DNA from: Emiliania huxleyi CCMP1516
Lineage: Eukaryota; Haptophyta; Isochrysidales; Noelaerhabdaceae
Length of the DNA: 64,000 nt
Direction of reading: 5' to 3'
Assembly (NCBI RefSeq): GCF_000372725.1
Contig: NW_005201092.1
Span: 534,698 to 598,697, forward strand
Positions within the stretch are counted from its first letter, which is position 1. Every line of letters starts with the position of its first letter. The position numbers were made by a program, and so were the translations under genes. The notes beneath the pieces were generated by a model that saw nothing but the letters and a program-made list of their open reading frames with translations, searched no databases and had not been told where the DNA came from. Positions 22,020 through 33,989 of this stretch are shown piece by piece.

Positions 22020-24255
22020 TCACGCGGCCGTCCGCATGCGCACCCTCCTCACGCCGAGGCTGACCAGCGCCTCGTCACACCTCTCCGCCTGCCTCTCCAC
22101 CCCCCCCTCCGCCGTCTCTCGAGCGAGCGCCTGCAGCGCCGCAACGCCGCCGACCCGGTGCCACTGCTCAGCGCACGCAGACGAGGAGGTTGCGAGGGCG
22201 AGGAGGGCGTTGATGCTGTCTCTGCGCCAGCCATCATCCTCGGGCTGGTCCAGCCGCGAGAGGAGCAGCGAGAGGCAAGTGTCGTCGGCCGCGAGGTCGG
22301 GACAGCTGCTGGCCAGGTACACAAGGGCAATGGCAGCAGCGAGTTTGCAGTCGTCCGAGGCGCCTGCCTCCTGCGCGAGAGAGGAGAGGACCGCCACACC
22401 GCCAGCCTCGACGACACCCTCGTGCGTGGCGGGTGTTACCTCAATCATGTTGCCGAGCCGCCACCGCGGCACCACCCTTCTGCCTCTCAGTCCCATCGCG
22501 AGCCAGCGCGACGAGGACCTCGATGCCGCCGGCCGCTGCGATCGCCACGCTGTTCTCGTCGTTGTCAGAGAGGTTCCACAGCGCCCCCGCCGCACGCTCC
22601 TTCTGCCCCTCGTTCCCATCGCGAGCCAGCGCGACGAGGACCTCGATGCCGCCGGCCGCAACAATCGCCGCCTTGTTGTCGTCGTTGTCAGCGAGGCACC
22701 ACAGCGCTCCTGCCGCACAATCCTTCTGCCCCTCGTTCCCATCGCGAGCCAGCGACACGAGGACTTCGATGCCGCCGGCCGCAGCAATCGCCACGCTGCT
22801 GTCGTCGTTCAGAGCGAGGTTCGCCAGCGCTCCCGCCGCATTCTCCTTCTGCGCCTCATTCCCGTCGCGAGCCAGCGACATTAAAACCTCGATGCCACCA
22901 GCCGCAACAATCGCCGCCTCGTTGTCGTCGTTGTCAGCGAGGTTCCTCAGCGCTCCTGCCGCATTCTGCTTCTGCGCCTCATTCCCGTCGCGAGCCAGCG
23001 ACATTAAAACCTCGATGCCACCAGCCGCAACAATCGCCGCCTCGTTGTCGTCGTTGACAGCGAAGTTCCACAGCGCTCCTGCCGCACAATCCTTCTGCCC
23101 CTCAGTCCCGTGGCGAGCCAGCGCAATAAGCACCTCGATTCCGCCTGCAGCAGCGATCGCCACCTTGAGGTCGTCGTTGGTAGCGAGGTTCCACAGCGCC
23201 CCCGCCGCTTCCTCCTTCTGCCCCTCATTCCCGTCGCGAGCCAGCGACACGAAAACCTCGACGCCGCCGGCCGCAGCAATCGCCGCCTCGTTGTCGTCGA
23301 TGTAAGCAAGGTTCGCCAGCGCCCCCACAGCGTTCTCCTTCTGCTCCTCATTGCCATCGCGAGCCATAGCAACGAACAGCTCGACGCCGCCGGCCGCAAC
23401 AATCGCCGCCTTGTTGTCGTCCTTGGCTGAGAGGTTCCACAGCGCCGCCGCGGCACCCTCCTTCTGCTCCTCATTCCCGTCGCGAGCCAGTGACACGAGG
23501 GCCTCGATCCCGCCGGCCGCAGCGATCGCCACCTTGAGGTCGTCGTTGACAGCGAGGTTCCACAGCGCCCGCACCGCATCCTCCTTCTGCGCCTCATTCC
23601 CATCCCGAGCCAGTGACACGAGGACCTCCACGCCGCCGGCCGCGGCTATCGCCACCCGGCTCTCATCGTCGTCCCGGGCAAGCTCCTGGAGCGTTGCCGC
23701 GACGTCCGCCTTCTCGTCCTCGTCTCCAACCCGTAAGAGGGCGACGAGCGCGTCCATCCGCCTGCTGCTGGCCTCCTCTCCCGACAGCCGCTTGAGCTCT
23801 CCGAGCGCAGCGGCTTGCAGCTCCGAGGAGGCATCGCCAGCGGTCTCCACCAGCCGCGCGAAGGCACCGCGCGGCGCGAAGATCAGGGACCACCGCTTGC
23901 ACACGGCCGCGTGGCGCAGGCCCGTCTTCTCGAGCACGCACGGCGCAAGGTCCGGGTCCGCGAGAACGTCGGTCGCGACGGCGGGCGGAGGGCTGTGGTG
24001 CGCGAGGAGCGCCTCGGCCCTCCTGTTTGCAGCGGGGCTGTCCCGCATCGCGCCGGCGGCGATCGCGATCAGGGCATCGGGCGGAAGAGCGGCGAGCCGC
24101 AGCTCGTAGCGGGCGCAGGCGAGCATTCGCGGCGAAAACTGTTTTTCCATCGATTTCTTGCGCATTGGCGCCCGGGCCGGCCACTCCTCCGCCGTCGCCA
24201 CCGATGCAGTCCACAGGTCGACGCGGTCGTGGCTGTCGCTGCAGGCCCAGCGCAT
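22020..24255 (-). CDS. F-box-like/armadillo-repeat protein, frameshifted near its 3' end
   Basis: ATG candidates are at 24255 (MRWACSDSHD) and 24150 (MEKQFSPRML). The N-terminal DPDLAPCVLEKTGLRHAAVC resembles the F-box seen in the neighbouring kelch gene. About ten near-identical armadillo repeats follow, each about 42 residues: AAIVAAGGIEVLVSLARDGN, then EGQKE.AAGALWNLA.NDD. The frame ends early at 22441, while another frame continues with LGNMIEVTPATHEGVVEAGG and more repeat-like sequence to a stop at 22020. A one-base frameshift near 22460 therefore probably splits the true ORF. The repeats suggest recent expansion; the role would be protein binding. Confidence 0.8.
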
Positions 24256-24699
24256 GTCAGTCGCGCTGCAGCTCGCGGCGGCGGAAGAGATTGCGACCGA
24301 GCTCAGGCCTAGACTCCCCTGCGTCACTACGTGCCTCCCCGTCTTTGTAGCCTGGTGTTTGTGCCCCGTTTGTGCCGCGTCCCGTGCCCGGAATTCATTT
24401 TATAAAGCTCCTCCACCGTCGCGGGCGGAGGCGAGCATTTCCCGGTCCGGCGCGACGCGCGAGAATTCGTTTTTCGCCTCAGTCATTTCCTCGATTTGTG
24501 CATTCATTTCTTGCACGATTTCTTCCCTTGCCCCATTTTTTCGTCTTCGTAGGCTTGTTCATTTATGAAGAATTTTTCTCGAGGCCTCGACCGTGTCGCC
24601 TCGGCGTTGCTCGACGGTGTTGCCTCGACAACAACAACACCGGCTTGGCGCTTTCTCCCACATCATCCCGTCGCAGCTGGCCGGAGTTGATCCCTACAC

Positions 24700-25797
24700 A
24701 TGGCTGAAAGCCGAGCATTACCGATAATGATTCCGACGCCGGTCACCGCGCTCCTTTCGGCGCTCTTGCTCGGAGCTGCGCTGGCAGAGCCGGAGCACTG
24801 CTCCGCCGCAGATATGCCACGTGTGTCCCTCGGCGACGGCAACATGCTTCCTGCGGTAGGCCTCGGCCTTTATTATACGCCGCCCGGCGCCGTGGCTCAG
24901 GAGATCGTGCGTGAGGCGCTCCGGCTGGGCTACCGCCACCTCGACACGGCCGGCTTCTACGAGAATGAGGCGGACGTTGGGCGCGCCGTGCGCGAGTCGG
25001 GCATACCTCGCGAGCAGATCCACATCACCTCAAAGGTGTGGCCCGAGGCGGAGGGCCGCTGGGTCGAGGACGGGTTCGCGGCCGTGCTCGACGCAGTCAA
25101 CGCGAGCGTTGCCGCGCTGGGCACGCGCGCCGACCTCTACCTGATTCACTGGCCGGTCAACCCGGATCAGCGGATCGAGTACTGGCTCGCACTCGAGGAG
25201 GCGCAGCGGCTCGGACTCGCGCGGAGCATCGGGGTGAGCAACTTTGGCGTCGCCCACCTGCAGCAGCTGATCGATTCGCCGCGCACGAGCGTGGTGCCAG
25301 CCGCCAACGAGGCCCCCTCGCCGGCGGGCGACAGGCGAGGGCGGCGGCTCACCGAGAGAGGCGCAGCTCGACCACGTAGGTTGAGCTGCACCCCTTTTTG
25401 CGAAAGGACGAGATCGAGGCCTTCTGCGCGGCGCGTGGCATCCGCCTGATCGCCTACTCCCCGCTCGCGCGCGCGCTCCGCCTCGACCACCCCTCGCTGG
25501 AGGCGGCGGCCGCGCGGCACGGCGTCTCTACTGCGCAGGCGCTCGTGGGCGAGACGGGCAAGCACCGCCCGCCACCTCCTCACGTGCTCCTGTCAACAGG
25601 TTCTGGTGCGCTGGTCCGTGCAGCACGGGTACGTGCCGCTCCCAAAGTCGGTCAGATCCGAGCGGGTGGCGCAGAATGTGGACGTCTTCGGCTTCGAGCT
25701 CTCGGCGCAGGAGATGGCGGCGCTCGACGCGCTCGACGAGCGGCTCTTCACCGAGTGGGAGGAGTGGGGGCAGCTCGACCCGACGGCGTTGCCATGA
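24700..25797 (+). CDS. Aldo-keto reductase (secreted or ER-directed)
   Basis: Three exons (24700-25311, 25380-25538, 25600-25797) join in phase to about 322 residues. The N-terminus has a hydrophobic signal (TALLSALLLGAALAEP). AKR hallmarks are present: the catalytic Asp and Tyr in LDTAGFYENE, Lys in ITSKVW, His in LIHWPV, then IGVSNF, NEVELHPFLR, LIAYSPLA and VPLPKSVRSERVAQN, which binds NADPH. Both introns are GC-AG (68 and 61 bp), and removing them restores the NEVELHP and STAQVLVRW junctions. Expected activity is NADPH-dependent reduction of a small carbonyl. One caution is that the 2-domain barrel looks slightly short near the C-terminus. Confidence 0.85.
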
Positions 25798-25799
25798 GG

Positions 25800-27150
25800 A
25801 GGGCGGCGAGCGAATTTCCTCAACCGACAACCCCTCATGTAACGTGTAACGTAAAGAGCCGACCCGTGTACGGACTCCACTCTAGTGTACGAACCTCACT
25901 CGTGATCAGTCCCGCTATGGATATGCCCAACCCACAAAATGAATACGCACCGCATTATGGTTATGCTCTGGTTTTAAAGGACCACGGGAAATATTGTTTT
26001 TATTGAATATATTGCTCCAATAGTTAGAGGTGCGATCAATATCAATATATATGTCAATAGTTAGAGGGACCAGGGCCTGGATTGGCTAAGGGGGGCTCAA
26101 TATATTGATATATTCAGCGATGGTATGTCCATCCCAGCTGCTGGGCGGGCTTCAGGGTGGTGCTTTCACGCGAAAAGGAATCGACGCGATGTACAAACTA
26201 CAAAGCATACAAGAAGAGGAGAAAGAAGAGGAGAAACACCAGTGATGACGAGACAGAAGCTAGCGCGGACGAGAGCAGGGCAGACCCGGGGACGGCGGAG
26301 CCGGAGCAGACGGCATCGGCCGCCGAGGGAACGTTGGGAAGAGGCACGAGGAGGGCGGCGACCTCGACCGACTATGGAGGACCCGTCGCCAGACGACGCA
26401 GGGCGGACGATGTGGAGGCGGAGCAGACGCGCAGGGCGAGACGAGGGAGGGAGCAGGACTTTGCGGAGATCAGCAGGAGGATGTACGAACGAAGAGATTA
26501 GGAGCAGCAGGGACCTGAGGGACCATGTGGAAGACGGCTAGTGCTAGTCCCCCATTGGGAGGACGACCCCGGCTAATGTAATGTAAACTGCATACTGGGC
26601 TGGGTTTTTAGGCATTGTGGGGTTGGCACTCCCATCGACCCTCATGACCTCCTGCGGTCTCTGAGATGGACACCAGTGGGTGTGGGACCACAGCCAGGAT
26701 ACACTCGAAGGCTGGGTAAGCAGTAGAGGTCGATACTCGACGCGTCCCACATGGTTGTGTCGCTGTCGGCACGCTGTCGACAGGACGTCGGGCGACACCG
26801 GTGGCAGTGCCACCCAGGAGTGGTCGGTAGTCTCCCGTCATGAGAGAGCCACCATGTGATCCGTATGATGATTCCTGACAACCGCCTCAGTCAACTTTCG
26901 TCACAGTTCCCGCTCTGAGAGGAGCTGCGGGTCAGCTCGACAGCTGGAGCTGTGTCGCCGGCGTGCGGCGGCCTGCCTCCGGAGGTGCCTCTGAGGTGGA
27001 CATTTCTTGGTCACCGTGAGAGAACGCGTTCGAATTTTTACTCCGGAACTTCAACTGAGCACGCGCACCGGCCAGGGCTACAATAGTGCCAGTGAGGCGA
27101 AGGCGCGAGTCGGAAGGCCGCGACCGTCAAGTGTTTTCGTCATTTTCCTA
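25800..27150. other. Intergenic region, AT-rich at left, with TCAATAGTTAGAGGG repeats and a basic ORF
   Basis: AATAGTTAGAGG recurs near 26019 and 26053 and again near 34314 and 34352. A small ORF at 26157-26501 reads KAYKKRRKKRR followed by acidic and then arginine-rich stretches; it could be a gene or chance. Nothing recognisable from 26550 to 27150. Confidence 0.4.
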
Positions 27151-28501
27151 CTAGAGTTAAGCCCTTGAAGGGCCCCGCCCCCAATGGGGGCGGGGTTGAA
27201 TGGGCTGGCGCTGGCGTGGCGTTGACATGAGCACGAAGTTGCTAATGTGGGTAGACGAACAAAAAGTAGGGTTGAATTCGTCCACGTAAGGCTTGGCCTT
27301 GGGGACTGGTTGGGGTGGCCTCAGGCATCTCCAAGGGAGTCGCAGCGGTGCCCCATAAGCATCTTAGCGATTGTCGAACCTCGAAGTGCGTTCGTTTGAA
27401 GAAAGGCACACGGTACTATCGCCTATCGGGCCACCGGTGTCGGGTCACCAGTACTAAACAAAAATTCGACACTTTGAGGGGTGAGAGCATACAGTATTGT
27501 GGCATATCATGTCACATAAGGTCAAGCTTGACCGCAGAAGCATCAAGAAGCGGATACTCCAGCTCGACTGTGCCGGCAACGCTGCCTCCTCACGCCGGCT
27601 GGCTGCCAGCAGCCGTCGCGGCCCGTGGCGTGCACCAGAGAGGGAGAGAGGTCGAGTCCGCGTGGCTCAGGCCGGCCAGAAGGTGTGTGGCGACGGCACC
27701 GTGGCAGGAGTGCGGAGAAGAGCTCGCCGAACGCGAGCAGCGGAAGGCCGAAGTGTGCCAGCGCGAGAGCCTCGCGAACGGGTGCAGAAAAAGCTCGCCG
27801 TGACACGATGCCGGGCGGTGGTGGTGCTCTGGCGGCTGTGCACAGTGGGAAACGTCAGGCTGCAACAGGGCAGCACGATGGTCGTGCCCCGCTGCAGCCT
27901 GGCCTGACATGCACAGGGCGAACAGAGACGGTACTATCGCCTGGCGCTCGTCTGGGCAAACTTTGACCGCCGCCCGGCTCGCAACGAGCACGCAGCGACA
28001 AAATGATGACCGTGTCGAAGTTGAGGCTGGTCGAGAGAAAGAGGCTGCCATGCGAGCCGGCAACTGGCTGGCTCGGCGTGGACAGCCGGCGGCGACTTTT
28101 TGCCGAAGAGCGTGCCTGCCGAAGAGCGAGTCTGACTCAAAGTGCACGGAGTGGGCGCCGCCGACCGTCGGGAGGAGTCCGATGGGTGCCAGGACGATCC
28201 AGAGAGCGATGAAGGCGCAAATTGCGCCGCCGAAAGTGGCGGTAGAGGCCAGGCCGTGCGCGTGGGCCGGTCGGGCCACGTCCCGGGGCGAGCGATCGAG
28301 GGCCGCGGGGCTCGCCCCGTCGGCCGAGCGGTGCGAACGGCCGGTCGCCCGCTTCGGGTTGGACCCGCCGGGCGGTCCGGCGGCGGATGGCACGGCCGGG
28401 CGGGCCCCGGGAGGCAGGCGGGGCCGCGACAGGCGGCAGGGCAGAAAATCCCATTCGGAGAGCGTGTAGCGCGACCCGGTTGCTACTTTCAATGATAGGG
28501 A
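27151..28501 (-). mobile_element. Mobile element copy A, internally deleted; possibly Helitron-like
   Basis: Nearly identical over its length to the element at 38377-40343, in opposite orientation, but lacking about 500 bp before the TTTCAATGATAGGGA end. Read on the minus strand, it begins TCCCTATCATTG and ends ...CTCTAG followed by T, with a CCCCGCCCC/GGGGCGGGG hairpin about 25 bases before the end. That 3' structure is Helitron-like, but the 5' flank is G rather than A. Stops differ between the copies, so neither is fully coding. Confidence 0.7.
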
Positions 28502-28867
28502 CAATCGCTGTGAACCCAGCCACGTATACTATTTTACGATAAAAAAAGAGAGACACAGAGATACGCGCGGATTGGCCCCGCCGTCTTCCACGCCAGCACC
28601 GGCCGGTGCTATTCTAGAGCGCGGCGGCGAAGTTGGCAATCGCCTGGCGGAAGGCGGGCGCGGCACCCGCGCCGGTCGCCGCACCCGCACCAGCAGGCGC
28701 CGCGCCCCGCCGTCCCCGCCGCGGGCGGCTCCGGTGCCGCCGCGCCGGCCGCCCCGCGCCACCGCACCGGCGAGGTCCTCCATCGGTATCGTCCCCTGGG
28801 CTGGCACCGCTGAGTTGCTGCATGGCGCATGTCGGCGACTGTGCTAGCGAGAACGGCTCTAGCGGCT

Positions 28868-31800
28868 CTAGGTTCGCGGTTGCGGTTCCGCTGTATGTGA
28901 TCCGCCCCAGGCCGCCTTCAGCCTTGCCAAATTCTTCGATTGCTCGGCGCGGGAGCGGGCGCGGGAGGTGGAGGAGGCGTCCAGGCTGGACGGAGTGACG
29001 GCGGCTACGCCCGACTTCCGCACGACGGGCGGGGCGAAGCCGTAGTACTCCTCTCGGAAAGTTGTCACGAACTGCGGGCAGCTCAGCAGCGTCGCCAGCT
29101 GGTTGCTCGCGAATGCGGCCTCTTGGCAGATGCGGCCCACGGCCTGTGAGTCGCAGACGTTAATTAATCAACTAACTTCTTAACTGGTTAAATTAGTTAA
29201 TTATATCCTGTGAGCCGCAGACGGTGACGTTGTACGTGAAGGCGGGCGACCCCTTCGCCCCGAGACCGTAGTTGACGATTTGCCGCTGCTTCTCCTTGAG
29301 GATCACATCGAAGAGGTCCGGCCGCTCGTAGACGATGCTGCCTTCCGCCAGCGTCCCCTAACACGCGATGCAGATAGGATGCGTACCACGGTCCGAACAG
29401 AGCTCCAAACAGGTGCGGGCTCGTTGCCGACGCGGTGCGTTTGAGGCGTGCCACGCTGTCGTCGTCGGTGTCAGTGACGTAGATTGTGAAGTCGATGAAG
29501 TGGCCAAGCCGGTCTTTCCACTCGGAGGCGGTAGCCGGCTTGCCGTACAGGCTACGGTGCAGCTCGTCCACCAGCCGGTTGACCCGCGGGATGTAGCCGG
29601 CCGCTAGCCCAGCATCTCGGCAGACCCAAATCATCTTGTACTGCTCCGCGCCGAGCGAGTTTGGCGAGCGCGCCTGCCGATGCCACGAGGCGCGGAGGAG
29701 CGGGGAGGCCTGCAGCAGGCGCCACACGCGCCAAGCAGCGAGGAGCGTGCGGAGCAGAAGCTGGAGCGCCGTCGGCGAGCCGAAGTTGCCGGTGCTTTCG
29801 GACCACCACACCTGCGTGATGAATGCACCAACATCAGGGCGGGAAGACGGTATTGTGCAGTGTATTCAGAGCACCGCGTGAATACGAGGGATACGAGTAC
29901 AGGGGATACAGCGGGAGTCAGCGGAAGACAGTCGAATCCGTGTGTCCTCTCGAGCGCTGGTTGGAATACAAGAACGCGTTATTCATTCAGCTTCTAAGGC
30001 CACCGCACCGCGAGCAACGCAATGGACCCCATCGTGAAGAGTCCGTCCAGCCATGCCCAGAGCGAGCGGAGGAAGCGTGTGGGGAACGCGTAGCGGTAGA
30101 CGAAGTGGAGCGAGTAGCCCGCGAGCAGCACGGCGGCGGCGACCTCGAGGGCCCTGCCCTGCCACTCCGCCCTCGCCGCCTCCGAGAGAGTCGACCACGA
30201 GAAGGCCAGGCCCAGCGACGTCACCTCGCCCAGGATGAGCAGCCAGGAGACGATGTCGAAGACGGCATGCAAGCTCGTGTGCGTCCCTCGGCGAAAGAGC
30301 GCGCGCATGAAGGCCGACTCGTCCGCAAGGTTGGCGCGTCGGACAGCGTGCTGGATCTTTGTGGCCGCTGCTGCCCGTGCATCGTCCGCCCCGGAGAAGC
30401 GCGCCTGCCGAGGAGCCGGCACATCGACTTCGGCAATCGTCGTGGCCGCCATGCGGTCGAGCTTCGCCTTTGCAAGGGCCGCCTTGCCCACGAGAGACAT
30501 GGCGCGGGCGCGCTCCTGCATCAGGGACAGCATCGGCACGACGCCGGTGCCCGTGCCGACGCCGAGCACTGCGTCGGCCCGCGCAAGATCGGCCACCGCG
30601 TAGCCGTAAGGCCCACGGACCTGCAGCGCGGCCTCGCCGCTCAGCAGCTGGGAAGTGTCTCGGAAGTGTCTCGAAGTGTCTCGGAAGTGTCTCGAAATGT
30701 CTCGGAAGTATCTCGGAAGTGTCTAGGACCTGCAGCGCGGCCTCGCCCCTCAGCAGCTGGGAAGTGTCTTGGAAGTGTCTCGGAAGTGTCTCGAAGTGTC
30801 TCGGACGTGTCTCGGAAGTGTCTAGGACCTGCAGCGCGGCCTCGCCGCTCAGCAGCTTGGCGATGCAGGCGTCTGACGCGAGCCGGCCTGTCCACGACTG
30901 GCCGGGCTTCACCTCGATCAGGAAGCAGAGGTAGTTGGCCTCGTTGCCCGACCCGATGGAGAAGGGGTGCCAGAAGGGGTCGATGCCCGGCACGCAAATC
31001 TGTGCGTACTGCCCAGCGCAGAACCGGAACGCGGCGGGCCGCTCAACACGGAGGAGGAGGACCTTTCCGGTCGAGACAGCCTCGAGCACGCGGCACCGGT
31101 GTGTGGTGAAGAAGCACCAGGCCCGGTCTGTGAGGTAGAGCGTCATGGACGCGCCAAACCACGAGAGCGTCTGCGACCTCCGGAGAGTGCCTTCGCGGAC
31201 CGGCTTGTCGAAGGTGTGCACTGCTGCGACGAGGAACCTGGCGGGAGTGGGAGGGGGTGGGTATTGCCATCTCAACCGAGCGCTCTCGGTTTGCTCACAT
31301 GACGAAGACGAATCCGTGCGCGATCTTGAAGAGCTCATACGGCACGCGGCCGCGGATGAACGATGTGATCAGCACGATGGCCGTTGAGACGGCAGTGACT
31401 AGCCCGGTCACGAATATCTCAGAGCGGAGCTTGGAGCAAAAGTCGGCCGGGTCGAGCCCGTGACGAAAGTCGTAGCAAATCTTTCCGAAGAAGCCGAAGA
31501 AGCCGCTGGGGGGGGGCGGGGGGGGATCAGCTGCAGATTGGGGCGCAGTTTAATCGGTTTTCCACTCACATGGTGGCGCCGATGAGGAGGATGCAGAAGG
31601 CGTAGCCGACCTGGATGTGGAACTGCATGATATGCTGAAAGGGAAAGGTCGAGCCCAGGACCTCGGTGGACAAGAGGGCGAGGAGCCGCTTGGCCATCGT
31701 CAACGGGAGGAGTGCCAGCTGGAAGAGGATGGCATGCATCTGAAGCGCGGGTTCATGGTATACAGTGTCAGTGTCAGCTGCTTCGCCTGTCTGTACACGA

Positions 31801-32146
31801 ATATATCCCGCCAGGAGAAGCTGCAACTCACCAGGCCAAACTCAAAGGGTGGCATCAACCGTTTAAGCCAGTAGTTCGGGGCGCCCTCGGGCACGTTCGC
31901 GAGCTGCACGTAGTACTTGTTCTGAAAGAAATGCTGCCAGGCCACAATCGTGAGGAGCAGGTGCAGCGCTCGGAAGAGGAGCAAGCTGTACAGCACGTTG
32001 AAGCGAGAGCCGACGCGGTCCACGAAAGAGACGGACTTGACGTTATCCATCGCCAACTTTGCAATTCTGCGATTGAATTGGCGAGATGCCGCAGCACCCT
32101 CCACCGTCGTCTCCATCGCTTTCGACGCGTGTTCTGGAGACGACAT
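28868..32146 (-). CDS. NADPH-oxidase/ferric-reductase-like flavocytochrome
   Basis: Eight exons (32146-31832, 31739-31570, 31505-31299, 31237-30829, 30620-30009, 29811-29404, 29357-29208, 29143-28868) join in phase to 848 residues. The N-terminal membrane part has candidate haem histidines (FHIQVGYAF, IAHGFVFVM, AAVHTFD). The FAD site is HPFSIGSGNEAN and the NADPH site GVGTGTGVVPMLSL. An insertion carrying an IQ-like ATKIQHAVRRANL and extra membrane helices sits between the two halves of the NAD-binding fold, which resumes with WVCRDAGLAAG, SIVYERPDLFDVIL and NVTVCGSQ. Expected role is transmembrane electron transfer to oxygen or ferric iron. The split NAD-binding domain with extra helices is unusual. 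Confidence 0.8.
29144..29207 (-). other. AT-rich intron between 16-bp direct repeats (apparent GA-AG)
   Basis: CGTCTGCGGCTCACAG and CGTCTGCGACTCACAG flank a 48-bp AT-rich near-palindrome. The junction that keeps TVCGSQAVGRICQ needs a GATATA donor. A GT donor exists earlier but would delete VCGSQ. Confidence 0.55.
30621..30828 (-). other. Intron with three copies of the exon end and GAGACACTTCC repeats
   Basis: GAGGCCGCGCTGCAG recurs three times, including the exon copy, separated by about 60-bp blocks of CCGAGACACTT units. Splicing from the first GTCCTAG donor to GCGCTGCAG|GTCCGTGGG restores GEAALQVRGPYGYAV, as expected for this family. Splicing of each block separately would also stay in phase, giving tandem copies of LLSGEAALQ. 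Confidence 0.7.
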
Positions 32147-32236
32147 GCCGAGTCGTTGAGAGCAGAACACAGCCTGGCTGTCCACGACAAACCGCACCGA
32201 GAGAGGGGGGGGAGGGACACAGGCCGGCTTTTTTCG

Positions 32237-32959
32237 TCATAAGAGGGCTCCCGCGGCGATCAACACCGCAACTCCTTTTCTGGCTACGCGCACAGACACA
32301 GTACGCGGCAGCGCCGACACGTCAACCCGCGTGTACGTCAGCGACGGGTCGCGCACGCCGCACGAGGCGCATGCGTGCAGCGGCAGCGCGTGCGCCATGC
32401 GCTCGTCGCTCCACTCGCCCAGCAGCCGCCGCTTCGTCTCGTCGGAGACGTGCACGCAGCGCTGCAGCAGCGCCGCCGTCTCGTCCTCGGGCCGCTCCAG
32501 GTCCATGACGACGTTCGTCGAGGCGTGGAAGCGCGTCTCCAGGTCGATGGCCGCCTGCTCGGCCGCGGCGAGCTTGCCCTGGTCGACGCACATGCCGCAC
32601 ACCGCGTGCGCCGGGCAGCCGCACTGGCCGCGTTGTGGGCGCACGGTCTTGGCGACCGCCGGCGCTGCGCGCCGGTCGTGCTGCTCACGCTGCCGGCGGC
32701 GCTGGTCGCGCGCCTGCCGATCGCGCGTGTTCGCGGCGGCTGCATCTCCTGCTCGTTTCGCTCGCACCCGAGCGGCTGTCGCCAGGCGCTTCAGGTCGGC
32801 GGTGCTGCGCGCGCGGCCGTCGGCTCTGCACAGCCACATGTCCTCCTCCTCGGCAGGCTCGCACGGCTTGCCGTCGAACTGCGGCGGGAACCCGCGACGA
32901 CGCTTCGCCCAGGCCGGGCACGATGGTGCCGCGACGAGCGGCGTCGAGGCGACGGCCAT
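32237..32959 (-). CDS. Unknown Cys-containing protein, possibly the N-terminus of a Helitron-like element protein
   Basis: About 240 residues starting MAVASTPLVAAPSCPAWAKR. It has a basic helical middle (DRQARDQRRRQREQHDRRAA) and a Cys cluster CGCPAHAVCGMC. Near the C-terminus it reads HACASCGVRDPSLTYTRVDV. The ...CASCG.RDP... style resembles the N-terminal region of Helitron-type proteins; this is a weak recognition. It ends 91 bp upstream of the flavocytochrome start on the same strand. Confidence 0.4.
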   Translation of the reverse strand: MAVASTPLVAAPSCPAWAKRRRGFPPQFDGKPCEPAEEEDMWLCRADGRARSTADLKRLATAARVRAKRAGDAAAANTRDRQARDQRRRQREQHDRRAAPAVAKTVRPQRGQCGCPAHAVCGMCVDQGKLAAAEQAAIDLETRFHASTNVVMDLERPEDETAALLQRCVHVSDETKRRLLGEWSDERMAHALPLHACASCGVRDPSLTYTRVDVSALPRTVSVRVARKGVAVLIAAGALL

Positions 32960-33149
32960 CGATGGGTCCAGAAGACTTGGAGACACTTCTAAACCAAAAA
33001 ATCAAAAAAGCGAGCACAAGTGCGTTACATGGGCATGGCCGGCGTTTCTGCACCGAACGATCTTACTTTCGGTCTATCGAAAGTGTTGATCGATAAAATT
33101 CTTTTTTGGCTGTTTGGCGTGTGGTGTAACGTCTGTTTGTGCGGGGCGG

Positions 33150-33268
33150 TGAGCACTGGATAGGGTCGATTCCGCATGGTACGGGAGAACGGGACACGGG
33201 ACCCCTCGATCGTCTCGCCCTCTCCCTTGCTGGTGTGTTCATGGGGGGGGTCATAACAAACACGGTAC
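33150..33268 (+). repeat. Dispersed repeat, copy 2 (with 6768-6862)
   Basis: Same GAGCACTGGATAGGG start and GGTCATAACAAACACGG end as copy 1. It is followed by a (GA)n microsatellite near 33365-33392. Confidence 0.75.
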
Positions 33269-33479
33269 AGGACACTGTGCCTAGTTTGCCTCCCTTTGCA
33301 GGAGAGGACGGGGCAAAGGACGACGCGGCTGTGTATGCCTCCCTGTTAGCGGACGCGTGGCTGTGTGTGTGTAGAGAGAGAGAGAGAGAGATCGAGTGTA
33401 TGCCTCCCTGTAGGAAGCGGCGTGCGCGGCGCACAAAGTCAAAGTCGCTCCACAAAGAGGGGCCAAGCCTGCCTAGTAT

Positions 33480-33640
33480 GAAGTATGAGGCCCTCGAGCT
33501 TGGATATCGGGCTTGCTACGAAGCTGCTCGATTGCATCTGGGGACGCCGCTCGCCGGTCACAGCAGGGCGGCGTTAGAAGGATTCATAGGTGAACTCGCA
33601 GCTCGCGGGGAGCGCGGACACCGGAAATTTTGTGAATGAA
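33480..33640 (+). other. Short ORF remnant ending GERGHRKFCE
   Basis: In-frame MKYEALELGYRACYEAARLH followed by GTPLAGHSRAALEGFIGELA. It is composition-wise protein-like but unrecognised; possibly the 3' end of a decayed gene. Confidence 0.3.
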
Positions 33641-33989
33641 CAGCGTCTAACCGAGAAAAAATCGGGGTCGACGTCACCGCTGACGTCACGCTGACCGCTC
33701 ACGCTGACCGCTCACCTCTGTCCGATCCGTTCGTCCATATGCAGGTGGCACCGCTCCTCTCCTCCCCTGCGGTGCCCACCTTTTCAAAGTTCCGGGAGCC
33801 TCCCGCCGCGCTCTCCGAAGAGTGGCGCAGCTGGTCGACCGCGAACTCCGTGAGCCTCCCTTCGACCGTCGGCCCCCGGACTCGACATTTTCGCGGCCTG
33901 CGCCGGAGAGTTGGCGGTCGTGCGCTGGGTGGTAATCGTCATCTGTCTGCTCTGCTGTGCTTCTCGCTCGTGCGTCCTTGCAACTTGTG

